Under the pieces are notes generated by a model that was not told the DNA's origin, did no database searches, and was given only the letters and a program-made list of their open reading frames with translations. From JBAXTE01 sp037130365 (GTDB taxonomy: Bacteria > Bacteroidota > Bacteroidia > Bacteroidales > WCHB1-69): a DNA stretch of 64,000 bases. The stretch is taken from NCBI GenBank assembly GCA_037130365.1, contig JBAXTE010000021.1:1-64000 (forward strand), written 5' to 3'. Below, piece after piece: positions 54,804 to 63,867 of the stretch. The stretch's first letter is position 1. The number at the start of each line of letters is the position of its first letter. Made by a program: the position numbers and the translations under genes.

Positions 54804-55480
54804 AAAAAATTGGATTATTATTGTTGGTAATTGTGCTTTTCTTTTCGGGATGTAAAAAAGATGCTCCAATTCAAGAATCTTTCGATTTTGGATATGGCTT
54901 TTTTCCACTAAATATTGGCGATTCTTCATTCTTTCTGGTTGAACAAACTACCTGGAACGACTTTGATAATACTATAGATACAATCACCTATTCGCTTTGT
55001 GAATATATTGAGTCTATGACAGTTAATTATACTGGTGATTCTCTTTATCGTATCGAAAGATTGAAAAAGTACGACAACGATCCAACTTGGAATTTAGATA
55101 GTGTTTGGTTTGCCCTTAAAACTAAAAATGAAGCAATCAGAGTTGAACAAAACATCTCTTATGTAAAAATGGTATTCCCTGTATCGCTAAACAGTTTATG
55201 GAATGGAAATATTCATAATACGTTAGGTAGCAAAACATACACATTTAGCAACTTGTCGTCAAATGTGGTGGTTAATAATATTTCATATAATCGTACCGTA
55301 AATATTCAGCAAGAGAATTTTGTTACGCTAATTAATTCTGATGTTGAAAATGAAATTTACGCAGATGGCGTTGGATTAGTAAAAACAGAAAAAACCCACG
55401 TATACAAAACATATAACCCAGCCTCTGGAGAATTTGAAATAAAATCGGGATACATTTTCTCCCAAAAAAGAGTCCAATAA
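54800..55480 (+). CDS. Predicted lipoprotein, unknown function
   Basis: 226 residues. The lipobox ...FFSGC (C18), followed by KKDAPIQE, predicts a lipidated periplasmic or outer-membrane protein. The rest is beta-rich (FGYGFFPLNIGDSSFFLVEQTTW, NTIDTITYSLCEYIES, GVGLVKTEKTHVYKT), similar in style to small Bacteroidota surface lipoproteins; I do not recognise a named family. It is translationally coupled to mnmA upstream and 14 bp from the S8 protease gene downstream. Confidence 0.72.
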   Translation: MKKIGLLLLVIVLFFSGCKKDAPIQESFDFGYGFFPLNIGDSSFFLVEQTTWNDFDNTIDTITYSLCEYIESMTVNYTGDSLYRIERLKKYDNDPTWNLDSVWFALKTKNEAIRVEQNISYVKMVFPVSLNSLWNGNIHNTLGSKTYTFSNLSSNVVVNNISYNRTVNIQQENFVTLINSDVENEIYADGVGLVKTEKTHVYKTYNPASGEFEIKSGYIFSQKRVQ

Positions 55481-55494
55481 TTAAATTATTTGAT

Positions 55495-57216
55495 ATGAAA
55501 AAAATCTTAACAACCCTTATTCTTTTAGTATTTTTAGTACAAATTAAAGCTCAAACTGCACCAAATAAGTATTGGGTGGAGTTTAAAAATAAAACAAATT
55601 CGCCATATCAAGTTAATAACCCTTTGTCTTTTCTTTCTCAACGTGCTATAGATCGCCGTTTGCGTATGAATATTCAAATTACTGCACAAGATTTTCCTGT
55701 TAATTCGTGGTATCTTGATAGCATTCAACAAACTGGTGCCATTGTACTTACTACTTCGAGATGGCATAACGGAGCAACATTTTATACCACTGATACTGCT
55801 ATTGTTACACGTATTTCTAATATGTCGTTTGTTAGAAATATTCAAAAAACTAATGCGATTAAATCGAATAGTAAGAAACAGAATTCTCAGATAATTCTGC
55901 CAATAGATAAAAATCAACGCTCCTTAATGAAAATTAATCAAGATAATTCATCATTAACAGCAAAGTCATTAAACTCATTTAACTATGGATTTGCTTATCC
56001 TCAAATATCAATGATAAAAGGTGATTATTTACATCAAATGGGGTTTTCTGGCGAAGGAATGTTGATAGGAGTTTTGGATGCTGGTTTTTTTCAAGCAGAT
56101 GTTTTGCCTGCTTTTGATAGTTTATGGCTTAATAATCAAATAATTGGATATCAAGATTTTGTAAATCCAAATTCAAATATTTTTCAAGAGAGCTCGCATG
56201 GAATGATGGTGCTTTCAATAATGGGTGGAAATATCGCTGATTCGTTAGTGGGAACAGCTCCTAAAGCCTCATACTTGCTATTGCGCTCTGAAGATGCACC
56301 AACAGAAAATTTAGTTGAAGAAGATAATTGGGTTGCAGCAATTGAATTTGCCGATAGCGTAGGAGTGGATGTTGTAAACTCGTCGTTGGGTTATACAACT
56401 TTCGACGATACCACCATCGTTCGTACTTTTGCCGATATGAATGGACGGGTTAGTCGTGCTTCTTTAGCGGCGACTTATGCCGGAAGAAGAGGGATGATTT
56501 TATGCATAAGCGCGGGAAATTCAGCTCTAGACCCGTGGCATCACATTGGTGTTCCTACCGATGCTGATAGTATTTTATCCGTAGGTGCTGTTGATGCTTT
56601 TTTATACCATGCTTCGTTTTCTTCGGTTGGTCCTGCTGCTGATGGAAGAGTAAAACCCGATGTTGCGGCAATGGGACAAGGAACGTATGTTCAGGATATT
56701 GATGGTCGAATTATTTCGGGAAATGGTACCTCTTTTTCTTCCCCAGTGCTTGCTGGTTCTGTTGCTTGTTTATGGCAAGCATTTCCGAATAAATCAAATT
56801 TCGAAATTATGGACGCAATCCGCAAAAGCGGGAACCAATATAACAACCCAGATACATTGCTTGGCTATGGGGTTCCTAACTTTATGAATGCATATCAATC
56901 TCTGTTGTCAGTAGGTGTTCCTTCAATAACAGAATCTCAAGACAACTTTATGGTTTATCCAAACCCTCTTATTGATAATCAATCGCTTTATATTTCATTT
57001 TATAGTCCGCAAAACTGCAATGCTAATGTGGTGATATATAATAATATGGGAAAGATTCAAGGGTTTTATCAGGTTGACAATGTTTTGTTGGGAGAAAATA
57101 AAATTCAACTCCTAAATAGTGCTAAACTTTCGAGTGGAGTTTACTATATTAAGATTTTATCATCTGGATTTTCTTATACCAGCCGATTTATAAAAAGCTC
57201 AACTACTTCAAATTAA
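55495..57216 (+). CDS. S8 subtilisin-like protease, T9SS substrate
   Basis: 573 residues. A signal peptide (to about residue 19, VQIKAQ) and a propeptide are followed by the peptidase domain. The triad is Asp195 in IGVLDAGF, His235 in SSHGMMVLSIMGG and Ser413 in GNGTSFSSPVLAG; ISAGNSA has the oxyanion Asn. The C-terminal ~80 residues (FMVYPNPLIDNQSLYISF...LSSGVYYIKILSSG) are a Por sorting domain, so it is exported by the type IX system. This and the C25 protease are two secreted proteases in one stretch. Confidence 0.93.
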   Translation: MKKILTTLILLVFLVQIKAQTAPNKYWVEFKNKTNSPYQVNNPLSFLSQRAIDRRLRMNIQITAQDFPVNSWYLDSIQQTGAIVLTTSRWHNGATFYTTDTAIVTRISNMSFVRNIQKTNAIKSNSKKQNSQIILPIDKNQRSLMKINQDNSSLTAKSLNSFNYGFAYPQISMIKGDYLHQMGFSGEGMLIGVLDAGFFQADVLPAFDSLWLNNQIIGYQDFVNPNSNIFQESSHGMMVLSIMGGNIADSLVGTAPKASYLLLRSEDAPTENLVEEDNWVAAIEFADSVGVDVVNSSLGYTTFDDTTIVRTFADMNGRVSRASLAATYAGRRGMILCISAGNSALDPWHHIGVPTDADSILSVGAVDAFLYHASFSSVGPAADGRVKPDVAAMGQGTYVQDIDGRIISGNGTSFSSPVLAGSVACLWQAFPNKSNFEIMDAIRKSGNQYNNPDTLLGYGVPNFMNAYQSLLSVGVPSITESQDNFMVYPNPLIDNQSLYISFYSPQNCNANVVIYNNMGKIQGFYQVDNVLLGENKIQLLNSAKLSSGVYYIKILSSGFSYTSRFIKSSTTSN

Positions 57217-57249
57217 GTCAATAACAATCAAAAGAAAAAGGATTAAGGA

Positions 57250-57981
57250 TTAGCTATTCTCCTTGATTTTTCGATAACCATCTGGACTAATTTTTATCTT
57301 TTCTCCATTTTCCATTAAGGCCATATAGGAGTCTTTTGAATACGCTTCTATTGATTTTATATAATCAATGTTTGCAATGAATCCTCTGTGTACACGAATG
57401 AAATTCTTTGTAGGTAAATGACTTTCAAAATATTTCATCGTCTGGTCTTTTATGTGACGACCAGATTTTGAGTGTATTAACACATAATCATCATCGGATT
57501 CGATATAATAAATATCATCAACAGGGATTAATAATATTTTGCTACCAGTTCTGATGATTATTCGCTCAATAATCTTGTTTTCAATGGGTAAGGTAGATGA
57601 GTATATCTTGCTATCCTTGTTTGTAATCCTTTTTTTTGCTTTTAATAAAGCTTCTTCAAATCTCTCTCTCGAAAATGGTTTAAGCAAATAATCGATGGCA
57701 TTTTTTTCAAATGCTTTTATTGCGTAGTTGTCAAAAGCAGTACAAAAAATGATTTCGGGCTTTTGCTCTAAAATTTCTAATAATTCAAATCCGTCAATTT
57801 TTGGCATTTGAATGTCCAAAAACAATAAATCAACAGGAGTGGTACTTAATAATTTGATACATTCAAACCCATTTTCGCATTCACCAACAATGTTGATTTC
57901 CAAATCTGTAGATAAATATCCTTTAATGATTTCACGCGCTAGTGGCTCGTCATCAACAATGGCTATATTAATTTTAGTCAT
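57250..57981 (-). CDS. LytTR-family response regulator
   Basis: 243 residues. The receiver domain has D56 (FLDIQMPKIDG) and the Lys in DYLLKPFSRERF. The C-terminal LytTR DNA-binding domain spans about 140-243 (KILLIPVDDIYYIESDDDYVLIHSKSGRHIKDQTMKYFESHL, NFIRVHRGFIANIDYI). It overlaps the kinase gene by 8 bp. The trio of LiaF-like protein, LytS-like kinase and this regulator probably controls an envelope-stress response. Confidence 0.93.
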   Translation of the reverse strand: MTKINIAIVDDEPLAREIIKGYLSTDLEINIVGECENGFECIKLLSTTPVDLLFLDIQMPKIDGFELLEILEQKPEIIFCTAFDNYAIKAFEKNAIDYLLKPFSRERFEEALLKAKKRITNKDSKIYSSTLPIENKIIERIIIRTGSKILLIPVDDIYYIESDDDYVLIHSKSGRHIKDQTMKYFESHLPTKNFIRVHRGFIANIDYIKSIEAYSKDSYMALMENGEKIKISPDGYRKIKENS

Positions 57982-59023
57982 ATTGTGGTATTTTAATGGT
58001 TATTGTAAATAGATTGTTTTCTTTATTAATTTGGCACAAATCGATTCGTCCGTATATATTTAACAACCTATTTTTTAAGTTGTTAATTCCTAATCCATTA
58101 GTCTCTTTAGATTTATAACTCGAGTCGAAATTATTAGTCATTATAATTTGTAGTATTTGATTATTATTTGTGATAATTATTTTGATAAAAAACCCTTCAA
58201 TTAATGAATATAAACCATGTTTAATTGCATTTTCAAAAAGAGGTTGTAACAACACTGGTGGTAAGTTCATTTCAATACAGCCATCGGAAATTTCAATTGA
58301 ATAGTTGAGCTTTTTTCCAAATCTAACTTTTTCAATTTCAAGGTATTTCTCAATGTGATTGATTTCATTTGATAACGATGTTAATATGTCATTGCTCTGA
58401 TTTAAAGAATAGCGCATGTAATCGGAGAGCTTTAAAATCATATTGCTTGCTTTTGCAGGATCCGATTGAGTAAGTGCATTGATTGAATTTAGGCTGTTAA
58501 ACAAAAAATGAGGATTTATTTGCGATTTTAATGCATCCAGTTCAGCATTTTTTAATAAGATATTAATCTGTTTTTCACGTTCCTCTTTGTCTTTAAGTTG
58601 TTCGATTGTTTTTAAGAAAAAAAAGAAAAGAATGTTGAGAATGTAATAAATTACTCCAATGATAATCCGTATGGAAAATGATTTTTTAAGAAATAATATG
58701 TATGAATTGTTATCTGAATACAAGCTACTTAGAATATGAGTGCTTAAAAATATCCAAAGTCCAATAGCAATAATTAAAACCGAAATATGTGTAATTATTA
58801 TATCAATGGTCAGTTTTTCAATTAAATGTGAGTTGATTACCACAAACCATAACCCGATAGAAATAAGCGCAAAAATCGAATTAAAAACGAAGGCATCCAT
58901 TAATGCAGTCTCCCAAGATATGTTCAGAGATAGCATTAATATTGCAAAATGAATAATCGCAATAATTAACCAAGCACCGATAAGTATAATTTGCTGATAT
59001 TTTTCAGAGAATAGCTTATACAT
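57974..59023 (-). CDS. LytS-like sensor histidine kinase (His_kinase/PF06580)
   Basis: 349 residues with four N-terminal helices (about 11-34, 46-64, 74-96, 118-138), then a coiled coil. The catalytic part has His172 in LKSQINPHFLFNSLNSINAL and an ATPase domain with LPPVLLQPLFENAIKHGL and GLGINNLKNRLLNIYG. It has no extracytoplasmic domain, so it probably senses within the membrane or through the LiaF-like partner. The overlap with the regulator gene indicates coupled translation. Confidence 0.92.
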   Translation of the reverse strand: MYKLFSEKYQQIILIGAWLIIAIIHFAILMLSLNISWETALMDAFVFNSIFALISIGLWFVVINSHLIEKLTIDIIITHISVLIIAIGLWIFLSTHILSSLYSDNNSYILFLKKSFSIRIIIGVIYYILNILFFFFLKTIEQLKDKEEREKQINILLKNAELDALKSQINPHFLFNSLNSINALTQSDPAKASNMILKLSDYMRYSLNQSNDILTSLSNEINHIEKYLEIEKVRFGKKLNYSIEISDGCIEMNLPPVLLQPLFENAIKHGLYSLIEGFFIKIIITNNNQILQIIMTNNFDSSYKSKETNGLGINNLKNRLLNIYGRIDLCQINKENNLFTITIKIPQYD

Positions 59024-59078
59024 TTACTTTGTTTTATTTGACAAATCTATCATCGTTAGCACTTTGTAAAAAAAAAGA

Positions 59079-59834
59079 TTAAAAACTTTTAATTTCACAA
59101 CCTCCAAAAATGCATATACCTCTAAGTACAATGATTTTTTTTGGATCTATTGCTGTTGGATTTCGTTTATCACTACAGCCACCAAAAATATTGTTTACTT
59201 CCATTCTTACATTCCAATCTGGAGGAATTATGAGTTCACAACCTCCAAAAAGTAAAGTTACATCAATGGATGCACCTTCTGGTGAAAGAATTGATTGTTG
59301 AAAATTCAATTTTGATCCCCCAAAAATTGCAGTGATTCTTGCTCCTCTAAAGTTCTCATTTTTAATGTACTTATCACTTCCACTAAAAACGGTAGCTTCA
59401 TCATAATAATCTGTAATTTCAGCTTCTTTGTGAATAAAATTTCTATGTGAAAATTTATTATGTTTGAAGATTATTGCAATCCCGAATATAATAATAATGA
59501 TTGGCCAAAATACGTTTGTTAATGTTATTGGAATCATGTAATAATTTGAAATTTGGAAAAATCCTCCAATCGTTATTAATATTAATCCTAAAAAGAACTT
59601 TCGTTCTACAAGATTAATAATGCCAATGGCAATAAGCAAAGTCTCCCATGAGAAGAGAATTTTTTTTGTTGTATTATCAAGAATGTCTAATTTGCTAAGC
59701 AACAACCCAATTCCAAAAAGGATAACAAAGGTCCCAAATACTAATGTTTTCCTATTCGATTTATATTTTTGAGGTTGATGGTTGGGGGAGAATTTATCTG
59801 TATTCATCATGACATTGTCTTTAAATTTTGACAA
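59079..59834 (-). CDS. LiaF-like membrane protein (DUF5668 plus C-terminal LiaF domain)
   Basis: 251 residues. Four helices lie within the N-terminal ~115 residues (for example LVFGTFVILFGIGLLLSKL, TLLIAIGIINLV, FFLGLILITIGGFFQI, IIIIFGIAIIF). A soluble beta-helical C-terminal domain follows, with the repeating pattern GGSKLNF...LFGGCELIIPPDWNVRMEVNNIFGGCSDKR. LiaF-type proteins inhibit a partner kinase until envelope stress occurs. Here it is the first gene before a LytS/LytTR pair, 55 bp away. Confidence 0.88.
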   Translation of the reverse strand: MSKFKDNVMMNTDKFSPNHQPQKYKSNRKTLVFGTFVILFGIGLLLSKLDILDNTTKKILFSWETLLIAIGIINLVERKFFLGLILITIGGFFQISNYYMIPITLTNVFWPIIIIIFGIAIIFKHNKFSHRNFIHKEAEITDYYDEATVFSGSDKYIKNENFRGARITAIFGGSKLNFQQSILSPEGASIDVTLLFGGCELIIPPDWNVRMEVNNIFGGCSDKRNPTAIDPKKIIVLRGICIFGGCEIKSF

Positions 59835-60046
59835 AGTTAACTTTTTCAGAATTGAATAAATTGTTTTTTTCGGTAAATTACGGAAAATGAAGGGCAGAAG
59901 TGATTCTAGTTTACTTCCGAGGATAATTATATGTAAGGATGCTTAAGAAACTTGAGGATTAATGAATTCCAATTCTATGGCACTATTTAACACAAGCTAA
60001 CATTATTCAGTTATGCCATAAACACAATAATAGTCTTGCGGTTTTC

Positions 60047-60961
60047 TTAAAAATCAGTAAAACGATCTGAACTTTCAATAAACTTTAGTTTAATACTTGA
60101 AGGAGTATTAACTTCTGGATGTTTTATTAAAATGAGTTCAGCGCAACCTTTCCATTCCGAAAATTCAGGTTTGTGAAAGTTCAATAAATTTGGTCGATGG
60201 ATAAACACAACAACATCAGAATGTTGCTTAATAAAGGGAGCAACATTATCAATGGTTGGTTTATCGTTTATATCAATCAGGTTGTTAATATTGGTAGAAT
60301 GAGTCAATAATAATATTGGGATATTAATGCTTTTTGTAAGCAAACTAATCTCACTCATCATTTTTTCTTGTTCGAAAAAGTTAATGTCAGAATCCAATAT
60401 GTTTTTAGAATACAATTCAATATTATCAAAAAGTATCATATCAACATGTTGCTCTTCCACTAAATACTTACAGCGATTGGTGATTTCAGTAATATTTAGC
60501 GAAGTAGAATCATCAATAATGACTTCTGATTGGATAAATTTTGAGATGATTAAGTCAACTTTTTCTTTGTCTGATTCTTTATATGTTCCTGAGTAAACAC
60601 GTTCAGCGGAATTTCCTGTTTCACTTTCAATAAGTCGTTGAACTAATTTAATTGCACTTCTTTCGGGAGAAAATACTGCAATACGTTTATTGTTTGTAAG
60701 TGCTAAATTGTGAATTAATGATAATAAAAAAGCTGTTTTTCCTTTTCCAGGACGAACGGCTATGGATATTAGCTGCTTAGAATTAAAAGACTGTATGATG
60801 TGGTCTAAATCGCGGAAACCTGAATTAAGGATTGTTGAAGTTTCAGTTTTTAAAGTTTCCTCTGCTGTTGAGGATTCTCTGTTTATTGCTTGCTTGACTA
60901 CGTCGCTTACTGTGATAAACTCATAGCAAGCAGGAAACTCTGTTTTTTCGATGCCTTCCAT
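60047..60961 (-). CDS. Stand-alone DnaB C-terminal (RecA-like) ATPase
   Basis: 304 residues. After a ~45-residue leader a RecA-type fold begins: GFRDLDHIIQSFNSKQLISIAVRPGKGKT (Walker A at 71-76), SPERSAIKLVQRLI (DnaB SLEMS region) and Walker B MILFDNIELY (about 175-184). Motif III is IPILLLTHSTN, followed by the Arg-finger region HSDVVVFIHRPN. The DnaB N-terminal domain that binds primase and forms the collar is absent. It could be a helicase-loader-like ATPase or a diverged element helicase. Its 5' region carries a perfect hairpin (60979-60995). Confidence 0.82.
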   Translation of the reverse strand: MEGIEKTEFPACYEFITVSDVVKQAINRESSTAEETLKTETSTILNSGFRDLDHIIQSFNSKQLISIAVRPGKGKTAFLLSLIHNLALTNNKRIAVFSPERSAIKLVQRLIESETGNSAERVYSGTYKESDKEKVDLIISKFIQSEVIIDDSTSLNITEITNRCKYLVEEQHVDMILFDNIELYSKNILDSDINFFEQEKMMSEISLLTKSINIPILLLTHSTNINNLIDINDKPTIDNVAPFIKQHSDVVVFIHRPNLLNFHKPEFSEWKGCAELILIKHPEVNTPSSIKLKFIESSDRFTDF

Positions 60962-60978
60962 TTTTTTAATTCCTTTTT

Positions 60979-60995
60979 GTGTTGTCTAGCAACAC
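60979..60995 (-). promoter_or_regulatory. Hairpin in the 5' leader of the DnaB-like gene
   Basis: GTGTTG (60979-60984) and CAACAC (60990-60995) form a perfect 6-bp stem with loop TCTAG. On the minus strand it precedes the AAAAAGGAAT ribosome-binding stretch and the ATG by about 18 nt, so it could be an operator or affect translation. Confidence 0.4.
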
Positions 60996-61232
60996 TTTGT
61001 TTGTTCGTGTTTTAGTAGCTGTTTTATACTTAAATAGTAATTTGCTTTATCATTTGAATTATTCGACAGATGATATTTTACCAAATTAGAGAATTGCAAA
61101 GTTACTATAAAAGAAGATTGGTTTTATAGTTTTATGAAAAAAAAACATTTAATAAAATCAAGATATAAATTTTGATGATAATTTATTCCTTTTTTACGCC
61201 AATTAATCATTCTTAAGTACAATAATTAGTGA

Positions 61233-62231
61233 CTATTTTGTCTTTGGTTTAGCTTTTACAGCAGGTGTGTAACGTTTTGTATTCGTGTATTTTGTTTTAG
61301 GTTTATTAGGCTGTGGATTCCTAGCTTCAATATCTTGAATAAAACTCCATCGCCCTTGAAATGGAATAAAAGCATCCATAATATTCGTCTCAGGAACATA
61401 GTATTCGTTTACTCCTGACATACTTTCGTTTAATGGCGCAAGCCGATCAAAAACTATCATTTCAGATTTGATTTCTTTTTTAATCAACCGTTTAGTCTTT
61501 GGGTCTCGTTGCTTTGTGTTTAAAAAATAAGTTTGAACATCGTAGATTAAGGTCATGGAAGCTTTTTTAGAATATTCAAATACTACACGTACAGCATTTC
61601 TGTTTGTGTATTTTTTAAATATCTTACTTCCAAATACCGGACTTCCATTGGCTTTAAATGATAAAATTTCAATTATTTTTCTTTGTTTGAAATTATTATA
61701 TCCATTCCATCCCAAAAGCGTGTAGTACTTTTTTCTATTTATTGTAGACGTAAGTACTTTATAATACACTGCTCCAAACCAATTTTCTGCATCTCCCAAC
61801 ATGTTTTCTGCATTGTAATATTGCTCAGACTTGTCTTTTAAAGTGAATATTACGGTTCTGTTTGTCTTTGGATTTTTTGTTTGAAGTATCCCGAAATTTT
61901 CATAATTACCATCCTCTTTTTTTAAGGTCCAAGTAATGAGCTTAAATGCGTTGTCGGGAGGAGTGATAAATGAAATATTTTTAAGCGAGTCTAAGGATAT
62001 TGATTGGTTGTCTTTGTTTATAAGCGTATTATAAAGTGTTTCAATAAGGACTTCATTTGCATTTAGTTTTTCAATATCATTATTTCCACGACTAATTATA
62101 AAAGCCAATTTGTTTATAGAATCTACAAAAAGCTTTTCACCTCTTTTTTGTTGTGCATTTAATGGGGATATTGATATTGAAAATATTAAAAGATAAAAGA
62201 AGTAACAGATTTTAAATTTCTTGATTTGCAT
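61233..62231 (-). CDS. Secreted protein, unknown function
   Basis: 332 residues. An N-terminal signal peptide (about 1-26, SPLNAQ) is followed by a soluble, probably beta-rich domain (TWTLKKEDGNYENFGILQTKNPKTNRTVIFTL, YYTLLGWNGYNNFKQRKIIEILSF). The C-terminal tail is strongly basic (KPKTKYTNTKRYTPAVKAKPKTK). I do not recognise a named family; uncharacterised Bacteroidota proteins with a WNGYN segment look similar. No sorting domain or membrane helix is visible after the signal. Confidence 0.65.
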   Translation of the reverse strand: MQIKKFKICYFFYLLIFSISISPLNAQQKRGEKLFVDSINKLAFIISRGNNDIEKLNANEVLIETLYNTLINKDNQSISLDSLKNISFITPPDNAFKLITWTLKKEDGNYENFGILQTKNPKTNRTVIFTLKDKSEQYYNAENMLGDAENWFGAVYYKVLTSTINRKKYYTLLGWNGYNNFKQRKIIEILSFKANGSPVFGSKIFKKYTNRNAVRVVFEYSKKASMTLIYDVQTYFLNTKQRDPKTKRLIKKEIKSEMIVFDRLAPLNESMSGVNEYYVPETNIMDAFIPFQGRWSFIQDIEARNPQPNKPKTKYTNTKRYTPAVKAKPKTK

Positions 62232-62666
62232 GGGTTTGCTTGTTTGTGAATAGTCTCTTTTCTTCTGGTTAAAACTTTTTTGCTTTAAAGAAACGATAAG
62301 TGTTGAAGTTTTATTATTCTTTGCATTTTAAGATTATGAGTTTATGTGTTTAATATCTTGATAATTAAATGTTTACAGTTATAGATGAGAAATTTGAAGA
62401 TGTTGTTTATAAACTTGAGTACATATTAGACTTTTACCTTTACTGCTTTTGATAAACTTAGAAGTGCGAATGTACAAAAATGATTTTAAAGATTTTCAAC
62501 ACCAGTAAGGTTAATTATGTTTTTTGGAGTGAGCTTTATATTAATTTTTGCTTTTATTTAGTTTTCATTGAATGTATTTAACGCAATCTGATAGAAATAT
62601 AAAACTTTGATATACTTTTGTTGATTAATTGATATTTCTGAAAAAAAAATATTTTTTATAATAAAG
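62232..62666. other. 435-bp AT-rich gap between divergent genes
   Basis: No open frame of note, no strong hairpin and no RNA gene was recognised. It must contain promoters for both flanking genes, but no clear -33/-7 pair was found by eye. Confidence 0.6.
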
Positions 62667-62726
62667 TTGCAATCAGGTATTGAGATTTGCAATAGCTTTT
62701 TCAGTTTTAATCGTATGTTATTTATT

Positions 62727-63800
62727 ATGAACCTTTTATCACGTATTGATGCTTTCGAAAAATTAGGATTTGTTTTAAATTCTTCTTTAGTAAATATAGC
62801 AAATCAGAAATATTCCTCACATGATTCGTATGGGATAGATGTGGAGCAAATACTTAAACAAGCAACGTTTGAAAATGCTTGGTTTATCCCCGATTTTATA
62901 TCCTATTCACTACATGAAATTGTGAATATGCTACAACGCAAATCTCTTATTGAGTGGCTTAGCGTATATAATTTAGATGTTTTGGATGTCCCATCTACTA
63001 AACGAGTAGCAATTATTATGGCTGGGAACATCCCGCTAGTAGGATTTCATGACCTTTTGTCAGTTTTGATTTCAGGTTGTGTTGTTCGGGTAAAATTGTC
63101 GCAAAAAGATTCAGCCTTGCCCTCAATGATTATTAAATTATTAATTTCCATCGATAGTAGGTTTAAGTCAAAAATAATCATCGATAACGATAGATTAACT
63201 GATTTTGACGCAGTAATAGCTACTGGAAGTAACAATTCCCAAAGATATTTTGATTATTACTTTAAATCCTATCCAACTATATTACGTGGACATAAAAATA
63301 GCTGTGCAGTTTTGTTAGGAAATGAAACAGAAGATCAATTATTGGGGTTGATGGATGATTTGTTTCTCTATTTTGGTTTAGGATGTAGGAATGTTTCAAA
63401 AATTTATATATCACAACAATATAGTATAGAATCACTATTTCCAATTTTTGATAAGTATTATAATCAATTGTATTTTCACTCTAAATACATGAACAATAAT
63501 TTATATCATAAATCAATTATGCTGGTTAACCGAACTCCGTTTTTGGAAAATGGTTTTGTTATGATGACTGAAAATGAAGATATTGCATCTCCAATTTCAG
63601 TTATTCATTACCAACGTTACCAAGCCCTTGAAGAGGTGAGAACTGATTTAAATCAAAAAAGAGAACAAATTCAGTGCATTGTATCTAATTCAGATTTAAT
63701 AGATGGATGTGTAGAATTTGGAGCTTCACAAAAGCCAAAATTAACCGACTATGCAGATGGGGTAGATGTGATAAGTTTTCTGCAGACAATAAAAAAATAA
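62727..63800 (+). CDS. Acyl-CoA reductase (LuxC-type)
   Basis: From the ATG at 62727 the protein has 357 residues (MNLLSRIDAFEKLG). An upstream frame from 62667 would add an improbable N-terminus; an ATG at 62715 is an alternative. LuxC/acyl-CoA reductase features include KRVAIIMAGNIPLVGFHDLLSVLISG (nucleotide-binding), DFDAVIATGSNNSQRYFDYYFKSYPTILRGHKNSCAVL and the catalytic-Cys segment LFLYFGLGCRNVSKIY. The family reduces acyl-CoA to aldehyde with NADPH; the physiological substrate is unknown. It lies upstream of rpmE2. Confidence 0.87.
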   Translation: MNLLSRIDAFEKLGFVLNSSLVNIANQKYSSHDSYGIDVEQILKQATFENAWFIPDFISYSLHEIVNMLQRKSLIEWLSVYNLDVLDVPSTKRVAIIMAGNIPLVGFHDLLSVLISGCVVRVKLSQKDSALPSMIIKLLISIDSRFKSKIIIDNDRLTDFDAVIATGSNNSQRYFDYYFKSYPTILRGHKNSCAVLLGNETEDQLLGLMDDLFLYFGLGCRNVSKIYISQQYSIESLFPIFDKYYNQLYFHSKYMNNNLYHKSIMLVNRTPFLENGFVMMTENEDIASPISVIHYQRYQALEEVRTDLNQKREQIQCIVSNSDLIDGCVEFGASQKPKLTDYADGVDVISFLQTIKK

Positions 63801-63806
63801 AAAATA

Positions 63807-63838
63807 TTTGGTTTTTTAAGAGAATTTGATTAATTTTG
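63807..63838 (+). promoter_or_regulatory. Bacteroidota-type promoter of rpmE2
   Basis: A -33 TTTG (63807-63810) and a -7 box TAATTTTG (63831-63838) are 20 nt apart, matching the phylum consensus TTTG / TAnnTTTG. The start codon follows 29 nt after the -7 box. The -33 box lies just after the acyl-CoA reductase stop codon, so rpmE2 has its own promoter. Confidence 0.8.
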
Positions 63839-63867
63839 CATTCCATTTTATATAAAAGACAAGAGAA

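Noticed and set aside
62232..62666. Possible small RNA or tRNA in the 435-bp gap
   Set aside because: No cloverleaf, strong hairpin or promoter-terminator pair could be found by eye.
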